64,000 nucleotides of DNA from Tubiluchus corallicola. Taxonomy: Eukaryota > Priapulida > Priapulimorpha > Priapulimorphida > Tubiluchidae. This document shows positions 1 through 12,359 of the stretch, piece after piece. The number at the start of each line of letters is the position of its first letter. The first letter of the stretch is position 1. The notes under the pieces are model-generated. The model saw only the letters and a program-made list of their open reading frames with translations. It was not told the origin of the DNA and searched no databases. The position numbers and the translations under genes are program-made. The DNA lies in the NCBI GenBank assembly GCA_030141605.1, contig JAQGDQ010000074.1, forward strand, positions 616,773-680,772, in the 5' to 3' direction.

Positions 1-1929
1 GCTTCTGTAGATAACTTAATGTAAATAAGGATGAAGCAAATGATGTAATAATAGCAATGGTATAAGAGCAGTAAACCTGAGAGTTGAGAAAGGAAAACAT
101 AATATGTAATTACGACTTTGAGTGAGCCTTAAAGAATGAAAAAAAAATTAAATAGTTACGAATTTGAATTTTGTGATTATCTATCAATGCACCACTTACT
201 TGTATATACATATGCACATGTATGTACCCAAATTTAAGTGGGGGAGAAGAGATTAAATTATATATTATACTTGTAATAATAACTTTAATTGTATAGAACA
301 TTTAAATATAATTGATGGTAGTAATGTAGCCATCATAACCATTAAAGATGGGTGTGGGGAGGGGGAGCAAATTATAAGAATATAAGCGATTCATTAGCAA
401 AATTAATGCTACAATAATACAATTTTTTTGTATCACTGGTATTTGCTGGTTACAAGCTAAGAGCATGCAAGGGCTTATTTTCCAAGTGGAAACAGATATA
501 GGCTGCGATGAATGAATAATTTCATTTTAATTGATTTATACCTGTTATTAATAAAGTAACAAATGCCGTAAAGATACCTATTAATAAAGGAAAAACAATT
601 AGTGCAGAAAAAGACATGCACAAAAAAGAGAAAAAACCTCTGGTCTTCTACGCGCATAACTTTTCTTCCATACTTCCATGATACATTTCTTCCATAATTT
701 TACTCCCAACAGTATCTCTGTTGATGCAATTTATGTTGTGCAGTATTCCGATAGACACAGATTTGTACCGATTAATTTGTACAGATTAATCTTTATCCAA
801 CAAGGAGCTGGATTTCTGAACTGCATGTATTGCACTGTTATGTTTCAAGTATAGTATTTCGTGGTTGTGCAAGTTTACACATTTTTCCAGAATGCACACG
901 TGGTTCTGTTATACAAATCAAAAATGACAAATCAAAATCTGCAGCAATGTTATGATGCATAAAGAGGAAGCTCTTTTCAGCTGGTGCTTAAGTTCAATTT
1001 CATCATGCTATTTAATTGCACTAAAACATTATAAAAGAAAAATCATAAGATTCTTGTATACGTGTTAAGTTACATGAACGTTAACATCGTAAATGTTTTA
1101 CAACCCTTTGTTTCAGCAGAGAAAAACAATAAATGTTTACTTTTGTTTTTGAAGTACCGCCTGCAATATCGTTGCTATACATAAAAAGTTAGCCCATAAA
1201 AAATGCAGCAGCTTTGATATTTTTCCTCCAGTTTGCAAAGAAATGGTTTGCAGTAAAAAAAGATTTTCTGTGAAATAATGTGAAAAGCCTATTTTAAAAA
1301 GGCAAATAATTTTTATTTTCTATCTACATGCTATCTTGCAGAAGAAAATCAATGTGGAATAACATTTCAACTTGGAGTACAGTACATGGCTGGCAAAATT
1401 ATTTCGTCGTGGAAGTGCATGTTATCCAGATGATACACATTGTAGAGAGGGGGGACAGCCCCTTCCTTCCATTGTCTTCGCAGTTTTTCTGGACATTTTT
1501 GAACGAGCATAACATGGCTGCTCTACCGCAAATATGGCTACAGCTCTCCAGTTTGGTGTCATAGGCGTTTAATGGCTGCGAATTTGTGGAATTCCGTATT
1601 GTAGAATTGGCCCTCCTCCCAAGTTTGATGCATTGCAATCGGCTGGCGTTCAGTTAAAGCGCCACCTATAAGAAATTTCATTGCGTTCTTTATTTGAGCA
1701 TCGGAGTTAGAAGTATCTTGCAGTTGCATCAGGAAATTAGCTCAGGGAATTTTTTATATTTCTGGTGAGTAATTCTACTTATTATTAATTTTACTCTGCT
1801 ATTAAAAATTTTAAATTACATTAGAAAGATTAACGGGTGGTTGTGTATTACCAGAAGCAGAGCCGAAAAACTTGTAGCCTATGCCTGCAACAGTGTAACG
1901 TATTTTGTGATTTTTATGAATAAATAGCT
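1..1929. other. intergenic, nothing recognised
   Basis: AT-rich sequence with only short open frames and no recognisable protein, RNA gene or clear repeat boundary. Any exon of a gene extending in from the left could not be identified. Confidence 0.4.
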
Positions 1930-2660
1930 TAGTAAGACCCAAATTAGAGTATTGCATGCAAAGCACACTATAGAAAAGATGGTAAGCTTCTAGCGGGTGT
2001 GCAGCATAGGGTCACCAACATGATTCAAGATATGGAGGAAATGTCATATCAAGAGAGGTTTAGAAAATGCTCACTTACAACTCTAGAGTTGAGGAGACAT
2101 AGAGGAAACTTGATACAAATGTATAAAATTACACGTGGGTAACATTGAAAGAGAAAAAATGTTTACACTGGCAAGTGACGGCAGAACCAGAGGGCATTCT
2201 AAAAAAAATTAAATAGAGCTAAATTGGATTGTAGAAAATATTTTTTCATGGAAAGAGTGGTTAGAGAGTGGAATTTACTCCCACCTGAAATTTTTAAAGC
2301 TTCTTCAGTGAACAATTTCAGGAACAAGCTGGATAGGTATTTAGCTATGAAATATGGGGTTACAATGAGCTTGCTCATTAACCTCTACCACTCTTATATT
2401 TTAAGATGGGTCCCTGACTCCCTGCATCATACACTTACAGTCACATTGAAAGTGGATGCATTTTACTTCCTTTGTCTTTGGTTCAGCCTTTAAAAGTGAT
2501 ATTTCAGTATTTCTATGGGTGCAGCTTTTCAGCTTTAATTGGGATCGTTCTTTGTACAATTCCATTCCTATGTGTCAGTTCCTGTTACTTTCTCTTCTTT
2601 GACCGCCACAAAATGAATGAATAATTGAATATGTGAATGAATGAGTTTCATTAAAAGAGA
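1930..2660 (+). mobile_element. decayed CR1/L2-like LINE relic (end of reverse transcriptase and tail)
   Basis: Conceptual translation, with stops and frame changes, gives the family's post-catalytic region: a stretch like RPKLEYCM, then GVQHRVTNMIQDM, then LTTLELRRHRGNLIQMYKI, and finally (2224-2370) FFMERVVREWNLLPPEIF followed by SSVNNFRNKLDRYL. This order is typical of the C-terminus of CR1/L2/jockey-type polymerases. The relic is followed by a GAATGAAT-rich stretch (about 2610-2660) resembling a LINE 3' tail. There is no intact frame, so this is a fossil. The exact clade is inferred. Confidence 0.7.
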
Positions 2661-4490
2661 GAATAAACGACAGACAAGCGGATGAGCAAACAAGCGAGTG
2701 AGTGAGTGATTACATGACTGAATAAACAAACAGTGGATGACCAAAATAACTATGTATTTAACAAAAGTAAAAAAATAAAATTTTATAAAATCAAGTAAAG
2801 GAATAAATAAATTATGCTGTATAAATGAGTAAACAAAAGATTAGTAACAAACAATTAAAATTTAATCATGATGGGACTAATTAAGTCATAAGTGGATTTG
2901 ATTTATATTAATTAAAATTTTGCCGATTTATCGTTAATGTCATTTTAATTTATGTCTAATATTTTACAGTTTGACATTTTTTAGTAATTAAAACTTTGCA
3001 TATAAGTGAAACCTAACATGTGCTGTATAACTAAGTGATGAAGTGATATGTTGTTTATTTATACTTTCAATTTATATTTGTATTTTTTTGCATTTTTTTG
3101 ATCAGTGATCCCATGTTTTATAGGCCACTACACGTGTTGATAGAATGAACTTGTGAAATGCTACTAAGTTTTGAACCCTCTGTTCCTAAACTACTACTCT
3201 GCTTTCTCTCTCCCTCAAAAGTAGTGAATGTAATTAGTGCAAGAAGTGTAATCCTTCACACAAATGGTTTAGCTGTTTTCTTAGTCTCTTTAATAAGCTG
3301 TGATTTTGGTACATATATTGTTTAGTGCTGATGGTTTAAATTTAATTACTTTTAAATATCTTTTGTTATCATGTGCAATAACAGTACTAATACGATGTAT
3401 TAATTTCTTGGAGCGTAGCGTATATAATACGTACTTCATTCTGTCGTTAGCCTTGACGTTTACAGTCTATTGTTATTGTTGTTTAATGTACAGTAGACTA
3501 GCCGTCGCGGCGTCATTATACTTTATTGAAGTGGATATCGCTGGGACAGTGGTCAGAATATACTGTTACTCGTTCTGTAGAAAGGTTATTTTTAGAACGT
3601 TCGCCTGATAACGGCGTCTGTTGTCAATAGTACAGTAGGTCACACAATAACATGTTGAGCAAATTAAATGTACAGTTGAATACAGCTGCAGTCTGCAAAG
3701 TTTTCGACAGCGGCGTTCTAGTTTTTCCTTCTATAAAGCAAACTTTGCATGGTGGCCTTTAGTTTTTGTTATACAACTTATACTTAATTGTAAAGATCAG
3801 TAACGTTGTCACAGGCCCGGTCGCATTGGCTGCAGCGCCGTCTTAACGCGTGGCCATGAGCATAGGTACCCTTGCTAACCTACGCATGGTGTGACTTGCT
3901 GTCTAAATGAAATACTGTACTGCACTAAACTATAAATATTTGTTATTGTGCTACAAGTGGATTTTGGCATTCGCCTCTGATCTGGTAGTACGATCGCCTC
4001 TGCAACCTCACGTGCATGTATGTGTACGGATCTCGCGCTGCAGTACGTAAAAGTCATGATGTTGACGTGTGATTGAATGTGTGATGAATGTCACATGATA
4101 TCGGTTATTTTTATATGCCATTGGTTATTGGAGATTCAATCTGAGATTGTGACTTTATGTATATATTTAATTCCAGTATGAGTTTTATTTTGCCCAATAC
4201 TAACACTATAGAGTGCCACGTCTTGCATGAGACTGAAAGCTGCTACCTATTTTTTACTTTATAGTTATTATTAAAAATTATTTGCTGAGCAAAAGCTGAT
4301 GTTTGCGTTGGAAAATTCAAATCAAGTTTCTAGTCAACAATTTTTGCAACTACTTTTTTTATAAATTAGCATTTTAATTTTACAAATTGTCAGAATAAGT
4401 GTGTGGCAATGTGCAACAAATGTTGTGAAATTAGTGATGTGTGTCACTTATGTTTCTATAAGAATTTTAATTGGTCTCACATTTACACTT
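2661..4490. other. intergenic, with CpG-richer patch
   Basis: The first part is a degenerate tetranucleotide-rich (GAAT/AAAC-like) stretch up to about 2760, then AT-rich DNA. From about 3480 to 4060 CpG dinucleotides are clearly more frequent than in the surroundings (for example 3495-3515, 3810-3860, 3985-4050). This could mark a promoter of the + strand gene beginning near 6.25 kb or of an unseen 5' exon. No core promoter element is claimed. Confidence 0.3.
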
Positions 4491-4494
4491 GCAG

Positions 4495-4687
4495 ATATAT
4501 GGCACAATTGAACATCAACTGGATTAATCATCAGATGGAAAGTTGCCTACCATGTTCATCTGATGACATCCTAAGAAGTACATCAGAGCAGAATATGCCT
4601 GCCGGTCAAGCCAAAAAACAGAATCATCTAGTCACTGAGAGTAATCGTCAGGGAGTAGAATCCCAAGTTACGGGACAGAGTAGTTGA
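4495..4687 (+). CDS. candidate coding exon, unrecognised (weak)
   Basis: A possible acceptor (pyrimidine-rich run ending ...ACACTTGCAG at 4494) is followed by an ATG at 4499 and a 62-codon open frame. The product is hydrophilic and rich in Q, S and N (for example MAQLNINWINHQMES), ending at the stop at 4685-4687. It has no recognisable domain. Possible donors inside it do not match the phase of the four-exon gene downstream, so I could not connect them. It may be a terminal exon, an untranslated exon or chance. Confidence 0.2.
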
Positions 4688-4864
4688 CTGCCAAGCTGTC
4701 TTTTTTAGATCATAAAGTTGTAAGTTCAGGGTTCTTATATAAATATTTAAAGGAGAAGAAAAAAGTATTTTAAAGTATATGTCCCAAAGAAACTTTCCGT
4801 ACAAAGTTGTATTACTTGGCATTATGCTTAGTTATTTTAAAAACGTCTGTAGTTGGAAAAGAAA

Positions 4865-5400
4865 AATATTAATAATTTAAAATGTTCGCGCCATCTGATA
4901 AAATGTCACCGCATCACCACTGCAGTGTGCACCACGGATTCATGAAAAAACACGTTTTTTATCTTGCTGACAATATGAAATAATTTATATTTTTGTTTTG
5001 TTTGCAAAGTGTGTAGTATGAATTTTCTAATTTTTTTCAAACTTTATGCAATGTTAACCGAACATGCTTAAATTTATTGCTCAATGATTGACTGTTAAAA
5101 TGTCTGTGCCTAACTGCCAATGCAGGAGTTTAAATTTACAACTTGCCTAACTGCCAGTGCAGGAGTTTAAATTTACAACTTTTTATGCAGTGTTACTGCT
5201 AATGTAAGCTCATGCATGCAATAAGACAGCATGCAGAATTTCAAAATGAATTTTTTAAGCTTTATTTATGAGCAGTGTTTTCTTGTCCTTTTAAAAGAGT
5301 TCTACTGATTTGTTTTTTAATTAATGAACAATTTTTGACTTTGTTTTCAAACTATGAAATACATTAACTGAATTTGCTATTAATGTGTGAAGCACATTTA
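4865..5400. repeat. dispersed repeat family A, copy 1
   Basis: This segment is recognisably similar to 14025-14660 in the same orientation. Shared landmarks are AATAATTTAAAAT at the start, a TTTTTTTC-AACTT-A-GCAATGTTA block, GGAGTTTAAATT, a GCAAGC/GTAAGC-CATGCATGCAA block and TTTTTTAAGCTT. It has no coding capacity. It contains an internal 37-bp tandem duplication at 5108-5181. It could be a non-autonomous transposon or a LINE 3' part. Confidence 0.65.
5108..5181. repeat. 37-bp tandem duplication
   Basis: Two adjacent copies of a 37-bp unit beginning GCCTAACTGCC and ending TTTACAACTT differ at one base. It sits inside the dispersed repeat; the second copy of that family (14.3 kb) has only one unit. 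Confidence 0.85.
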
Positions 5401-6250
5401 CGTATTAAAATCCTTTTAACACAAAGTAAGAACAGTTAAAATTAACTCTTTAAATCTAAAATTGTGTAATCTTTGCCTAATACATCTATTATTGTTCTCA
5501 TTATTTGTATGCACATTTTTCAGTTTAATGCTGCAAAAACAAAACTGAATTTAAAATTTATAGTATTGATTAATTTTAGTATTCTTGAAGCATTCATATC
5601 TGTTGATTTTGAAGAATGTAGTGTATATTCTACAATTCTAAAATGTTATGAGAGCTAAGTGTAATTTGTGCTCTTTATTAAAAGGTGTTTAAATTTTAAA
5701 CTGGTATTTCATATATTTAATTGCAAATATGATTATCTAGTTTAAGTTATTTAAATTTCGTGCATATTGAAAATGGGATCCAGAATCCTGAAATTCCATT
5801 TGTTGTAATAAACCAGCTTATAATTAAACTGAAAAATAACTACATTACACTTCCGTTTCAAAATTGTAAGCTGTTAACGTAGCATATGCAAACTATAAAA
5901 CAAATAAGGTGTATTATCAAAGGTCAGGTAAGGTGTATTATTAGAATACCTAGTAAATGACCTACCATATTACAGTCATATGTAATACGAAGTTACAAAA
6001 AAAGTTCACGTTTAACAGTGTTGGGCTAAAGGCTAAGAGGTGTTATTGCCCAAATTATGTAGAGACCCATTCTGCAACCTACAGAGTGCTATTTATTTAT
6101 TTTCAGGTTGAGTAGCACTCCCTGTAAATTCTGCAACTTTGTTGCTTCATATGATCATTTTTACACCATCTTCATCAGCAAAGATTACGACGCGAACAAT
6201 TTTTTACCCAACTTCAGAATATCTGTTAAAAGTGAATCAGTACAATCAAC

Positions 6251-6361
6251 ATGAAGGGCAATGGTTCCGTTCCAGAATGCATTTCACCAAGGATTTGTTC
6301 CAGGCTTGTTTATAACCCTGTTTCGAACTTAATTAACTTGTCCAGGGAGCTGAGAGTACCG
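6251..6361 (+). CDS. unrecognised gene, exon 1
   Basis: 37 codons from ATG, ending at ...GTACCG|GTAAGT, phase 0. No signal peptide is evident; the exon is moderately basic with a CISPRICSRLVYNPVSN stretch. Confidence 0.5.
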
Positions 6362-9300
6362 GTAAGTTTTAACACTATGTGTTTTGTTGGCGGAAATTGT
6401 ACTGCCGCTGGATGTCATTGCCGGTGCTTTTATTTGAAGTCAAACACAAAGGAGCTTGTCCATGATTTAATTGTAATTGAGCTTTACCTAGAGTGTTTCC
6501 AGAAAATCCTTTTTCAATAAATTATTATCTTACTAATTATTTCACTTTTTCTGCAATTGGTAAACAACCAAAACTTTTGTGTCACTTACCGTATGTATTA
6601 TCTGTATGTATTATTGAAACCAAATGTAGTAACTTCTAACTCTAATGTTCCATTTGCAGTCTTATAACAATCAAATAAACATTACTGTTGTACGCACTGC
6701 TATCTGATAATTATGAGCATGCCATTGTTCTGACACTACATCTATAGTGTACATCTACTTACTCGTGTACTGTTTTCTTTTAAACAAGTGCAGGAGAATA
6801 GGTTTGAGTATTGGGGCCAGCTTTAGTTTTACAATATGTTACAAGTGAACTTTTGAGAATATTTTACAAGTTTGTTATAAATAACAAAAAGTATTTAAGG
6901 TCAACTTAAATAGTAACAGACATTCCACTGTCTCTTTAACAGGTATGCGGAAGAATTGTAGATGATTGAGAAAGACGCACTGCCTTCTTGGATACAAATA
7001 CACGAAAGACGAAGTAGCAAACCAGCATTGGTGTTACCAGCATTACGTCTTGTGCAGTCAAGTTATTTGCGACAATAATTTTTTTCAGCTCAAAGAGGCA
7101 AAAAGATGTTTGTGGTTAGTTACCACTGCTTTTCGTGTGAACGTGGTGTGGCATACAATTAAATGACATTTTTGTTGTTCCAGAGACTTAATGCATCATT
7201 TCAGGTTAACTCAGCATGGCCTTATCTTGGTGGGCCAGACAGGAATTGGATTTGGGGGGAAGAGCTTGTATAAGCTCAGTGTGCATTTGTTTCTTTCAAT
7301 AGGTTTACATAGGAGGTGTGCTGGATGCTAGCAGGAATGTCATTCCATTTTGTAAGCTAGTGACAAGAGTGGCATGTCTAGACAACCAGACAGTCTTGAG
7401 TAGACAACATGTACTACAGCTAAAGTCAATGCCCAGTTCTTCAGGTTTCCTTGAAAGAGAGGTTTTTGCCAATCTAACAGCTACAAGGAAGTTCCACACT
7501 TTATCAATGGGTAAGTATTATAGTGTATATGGTATTTTTAATTTAAATCTGCAAATTGCACCTTTAACTTGAAAATGCCAAAGAGTTTTACAAGATATTA
7601 AAACATTTGCTATACCTTTTATTCTTAAGATGTCATTCTCGCCGAGTCTATGTGAGGTCAGTTTAATAATAAATTAATATGTTTATTCAGTTTTATTACA
7701 AAACGTGTCCAAAGTTCTGTGTAATCTTCGTATTAGTGTTTTTAATAACATCAGTAGGGGCTGGCTATTCGGGTGCAGCCATTTAGGCATGAGACCCTTG
7801 GCGGTAGCTTACTTGAGGGCAAGACATTTGAACACTAGCACTGCTCAGTCACGCAAGAATACGTTATTTCTGTGTTGCACTGCAAATCATACTGCTTAGT
7901 AGGTCAAACTTCTCTAGGCATCCTCGCAAAATTTTGTTGTGAATTGATTTTTTTGGGACACATTTCTGTTATTTACTGTTTTTGTGGTACAGATATTTAC
8001 GAAGCAAAATGTTGTTATATTTTAATAAACTGCTCTTGCATCTAAACTGTTTTCAATCTTCTGCTCGACTCATTTAAAAACTTGAAAGTGTAGAGTCAGA
8101 TAACTGGTTTTAATTAATGGTTATATCAATTACTGTGTGTACTGTGTATGTTTAATTTAGTGAAGCAATGATTCTTAAAAAGTACTGTGAAAGTTAGGAA
8201 AATAGAGATTCATTAAAAAATTAATAAAAATAAAAACATAAGTATACCATTAATTATTGGTACCCAAATATTTTGTGCCCAATTGTCCCCATGCCAAAAT
8301 GTCCCGTGTCCAAGTGGCTTTGCCCAAATATCTTAAGGCCACTCCAAGATACTGACGTGGGTACTTGACCTGTGGTCACAGACAGTTGGGTGCCAATAAA
8401 ACAATATTGTAGCTAATTTTTTATTTTTGTTTATTAATTTTTTTTAGAATCAATATTTCCCAAACTCTCACAGTATTTTTTAACAATAATTGCTTCCCTT
8501 AATTAAATGTATGCAGTAATGTATAATGTGTGGCTTTTAATGTATGATATAATGTTACTTAAAAACGAGTCAAATTGACTGCACCTTCTGGCTTTCTGTT
8601 TTCAGTACTAAGTGAGGTTTTTAAGGTAAATAAAAGAGGACAAAAGACAGTTTAAATTAACATTTTATTAAAGTATGACAAAAAATCGATTCTCATAAAA
8701 ATTTAATGTCAGTACAACTAGTGAAACATTTTCAGCTAGTATTATATCTTAATATACCATTATTACCATATTCATTGAGCATTGGGTGTGCGTCAGAAGA
8801 AATCGACGTAGAATGCGTTGTTTAGTTGTTTATACTACACTAAAATTAACAATAATTATTCTAAACATTTTGATATTGTTCATTCAGAATATGCGCTCAG
8901 CAGCAGAGTTTTTACACGCACTGCATAAGGTTTTCAGTTTTAATTAAATGTGTACTCATGAAAACAATTATTTCTTTTCTTATAAAAATTTTAGATTTTT
9001 TAAGACTAAAAGTTACAATGTTACGTGCAATAAAGCAATAGACGAGGATTCCCATTTGACCTACTAAGCACCGTGATTTGTAACTCAAGACAGAAGTCTC
9101 TTACTCTTGAGTGATTGAGTCACGACATAGCACCAAATGTACTTTGGCGCTAGTGCTCAGAAGTCTCATGCCCAAGTAAGCCGGCACGCAAGTGGCCCGT
9201 CCTTTCTGGAATTGCGTATTGCTGTTATTAGTTTTGTGGTTTTGGGTTATTAAAGTTGCATATATTTTAATACATAGCGAGAAAGCCAATCCTAGACTGC

Positions 9301-10662
9301 AAAACACCGATGTCAGCAAAACCACAATTAACAGCTCATTTTTCTGCTGCTGCTACTGCTTATACATCAAATCTGTTTAAAGGTATGATCAGAATTGTTC
9401 CTGATTTATGTACTTTACGTCCCTGAATTGCATTGGCGTCAGATGAGAAATCATACCCAAGCTGACAGAAGCATGCGACAAACATGTAAAAACATTTTGG
9501 TTGTTACCTTGCAACAATATAAAAATGGAGCCGACAAAATACTTTTCGAAAAAAGTCTGCTGGAACACATCAAATTGTTAAGTGACAAAGGGATTCACAA
9601 TAAATAACAAAGATGTATGTTATCTGCGACAGTCACATACTACTCTGAAATAATCAAGATTTTACCTAAAATATGTACATCTGATTATCTGATTTCTATC
9701 TCTTGCTATCTGATTATTAATGTTTAAAGTGATCTATCTGAATAAGACAATAAAATTCTATAGTATAGCTTGTTGAAAGTTGAGTTATTTTATGCCCCTT
9801 TTTAGGAGCTATTCCGGATTTTAGCAAAAACCTTTGCATGCTTGCTGCTGTGCTGATTGGCTACAACGTAACAAGAGACCAGCTTGTAAATGATAGAGAT
9901 GACAGCGGCGTGGGACAAGTGGTCACTGCAGGGATTGGATTGATATTTACGGCATTAACTGCTCCTGTAACAATACAGCGTACAGCTTTCCTGATCAATC
10001 AAGGGTACAGGAAAATTATAAAATGGTACAACTTTTTCGTTGCTAAAACTGATGTGCCTTACCTCCTTTTTCGTAATGTTTTTCCACTTGAACTTTTTTT
10101 AATACGTGAAATTTTCTGGCAATAAAATCATGACTTCTAATAAATGTGTGTCCCGGTCATAGCAATACGTAGAACACTGCTTATATCCATACAGTAAAAT
10201 ACACAGATCTGCATCTGTTTACCCTTACTAGCAAACATGCAACACAAACAGTTTATAGGAGCTTAATTTTTATACTGTGCGATGACTGGGCGGCATACTT
10301 TTTTTTCTGTTGCAAGCACTAATGACTTAAGCAATTAAAATTTTTGAGGAGGTAAGCTGAGCAAAATCCACATTGTGTAGTAAGTTGACTAATGGTCTGC
10401 TTAACGAATTAATTGTACAAATCAATTTTGGTGTTGTTTTATCTTCTTTAGAGTTGCTCATATTCCTATTGTTTATTCTTTTTCCAGCGGATTGCCTGCT
10501 TTTGGGAGCCTCGCTGCAGTAAACATAACAGCATTCATGATGTTTGAAGAGTTAAAGTGCAAGTTATCAAGGTCTGGACCACGCAAGTTATGCATTCGCC
10601 CAAGATGTTCTAGATTTGAGGAGAAAAGATTTGTCATGATCACCCAGTCACAGTCTCTGTAA
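6251..10662 (+). CDS. four-exon gene, unrecognised 230-aa protein with hydrophobic segments
   Basis: Joining 6251-6361, 7303-7510, 9806-10004 and 10488-10662 gives 693 nt with consistent phases (0, 1, 2), ending in TAA. The ATG at 6251 follows an in-frame TGA at 6233-6235. Donors are GTAAGT, GTAAGT and a weaker GTACAG; acceptors end CAATAG, TTTTAG and TTCCAG. Residues about 115-125 (NLCMLAAVLIG), 145-163 (VVTAGIGLIFTALTAPVTI) and 176-192 (PAFGSLAAVNITAFMMF) are hydrophobic and could be membrane segments; the C-terminus is basic. I do not recognise the family and assign no function. The second intron is largely a mobile element. The exon chain is an inference from phase and splice signals; a missed exon or shifted boundary is possible. 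Confidence 0.55.
7303..7510 (+). CDS. unrecognised gene, exon 2
   Basis: Begins after TTTCAATAG with VYIGGVLDASRNV and ends ATGG|GTAAGT, phase 1. It encodes 69 residues without a recognisable domain. Confidence 0.55.
7752..9208. mobile_element. foldback-like element, about 160-bp inverted arms, in intron 2
   Basis: The left arm (about 7752-7920) and the reverse complement of the right arm (about 9040-9208) are clearly related: both carry GGCATGAGAC, TTACTTG, GCACTAGC-type and GCTTAGTAGGTCAAA blocks, then ATCCTCG towards the centre. The outer ends read CAGTAGGGGCTGGC and, inverted, CAGAAAGGACGGGC, which is hAT-like (CAG start). I see no 8-bp target duplication. The interior has no transposase. 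It is a diverged non-autonomous element. Confidence 0.6.
9806..10004 (+). CDS. unrecognised gene, exon 3
   Basis: Follows CCCCTTTTTAG and carries the first two hydrophobic segments. It ends ...AATCAAGG|GTACAG, leaving two bases that complete a glycine codon with exon 4. The frame stays open for a further 121 bases beyond this donor, so an exon-3-terminated isoform is possible. Confidence 0.5.
10488..10662 (+). CDS. unrecognised gene, exon 4 (terminal)
   Basis: Follows a good pyrimidine tract (TTTATTCTTTTTCCAG). Starts GLPAFGSLAAVN, then a basic tail (KLCIRPRCSRFEEKR), stop TAA at 10660-10662. Confidence 0.5.
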
Positions 10663-12340
10663 TCAGCAACATCTGTGTTTTAGTGTGGAAGAAATATATT
10701 TGCCTGTTTTATTCTCTGATGTGTTGTGTACTACTTGTACCGGACCGCTATGAAAATTTTACAATTAGACATCAGCAAATGGCAGTTATTAATTTAAGCT
10801 TTATTTGTCCAGGAAATCCTAAGCTTTGATCATGAAATGTTTTATTAAGCAGAGATGCTTGATGTTTCACAAGATGCACACTGTAGTTGTCTCAACTTTG
10901 TGGCCTTGCAGGCAGTAGTTTAAGTCTTTAAGATAATCAGAAGACAGTCATTTTATTATTTTTAGCTTTGTTTGTTTATTTTTTATCATAACATTACAGC
11001 TATATGCATTTCATTAACTGCTTCTGCATATCAATTTTCCCTCTTGATATGCTTAATGTTTACTTGTATGTGACCTTCCTGAAACTGTTTTTTTTTTATT
11101 TGAATGCTGTATTAAAAATTGAAAGCCTGTCATTTGCCACATGTTGCTTCCAACTATATTGGACTATAAGGAGGATAATCAGTTAAAAGAGTTGTCTTTG
11201 TAATGATGTGAAATGTTTGTCTGTACTTTTACATCTACATTAGATGCATGTATTGAATAATTATTGTAAGAATTGCAATTTTAATGACTGTAACCTCATA
11301 AAAGTATTTGTAAGTTTTTATTGTGTAAAATGAGAATGGGATTGCAGTTATGCTCAGTACCTTTTTGTGTTTGTACTTATTTTAGCATGAAATTAAAATG
11401 CTTGCTTTCTCAATGTTTAGGATCAAGCAAAATAAAAAATGCTAATTAACTGATTGTTAAATCCTTAACCTTGTAATACTGTTTTGGCAGAGACTTTATG
11501 CAAGGAAGTTTCAATTTGGAAGGGCATTGTTGCAAATGCATAACATTTTGAAATCTTTATCTTTGTTGGAATCTTATCACTAAATAATTTTAACGTGTGT
11601 TGTAGTTGAATTTTGATCAAAAACTTTCTGTTCTGGGTATTAATTAGTGTATTTTATTTTTTTCAACTTTCAGCATTTGAATCTGTGCCATCCTTTAAAA
11701 CAGTTCATCCTATTTGTAACGTTGTTTGTATAGTGGCTGGTAAAATGTGATTACATCGAAGTTTTTGCTCTAATTGTTATTAAGAGCTGGCTGTTTTATT
11801 GATTACATATTGGTTGCAAACAATTTTTATTAAGCCTGAATTTAGATTGTAGCAATAGAATTTTCAGCACGGTTTATTAGAACGTTGTCGATATAACTTC
11901 GTTTTGTTTTATGATAAGCAGCCTTTGAATCATTTCAGTGTGAACTATTTTGCTCTGATTATTAAAATGCTTGTTGTATGTTTCCTATCAGTTTTTTGTG
12001 AAATTTTTCGAAGAAATTCCTAGGAACTTGTTTGCAATTGATAGATTCATTAAGTCTGCAATTGATAAATTTAGTTATTAATTTTACTTCATTTGAAATT
12101 ATTTTGCATTGTATTTCTGGAGTAAACTGATCTAGCAGGTGTGCCAATATACCTTAATATGCATATGAAATGTAATGACAAATATATCTTAATAAGCACG
12201 ATCATCATTTGTGAATTAGCAAATATTTAATGGTATCTGAAGACACTGATGATGAGATATAGTGACTTACAAAATATGATTTCGCTGTTGCCAGTAATAT
12301 TAAAGACAGTATTAAAAATCTACAATACGTCTAATTGAGA
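10663..12340. other. probable 3' UTR and intergenic
   Basis: AT-rich sequence without coding signal. Several AATAAA-type motifs occur (for example near 11430), so the four-exon gene probably ends here. No repeat boundaries are seen. Confidence 0.4.
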
Positions 12341-12359
12341 TAAATGCATGTAAGTGAAA

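Noticed and set aside
3300-3608. 102-codon hydrophobic frame
   Set aside because: Starts at GTG-type position, biased to Leu/Tyr/Cys as expected for AT-rich chance frames, no splice or homology support.
9395-9607. 70-codon frame in intron 2 of the unrecognised gene
   Set aside because: Its end looks somewhat coding-like (SLLEHIKLLSDKGIHNK), but the phase-matched splice from 7510 to 9806 does not need it and no domain is visible.
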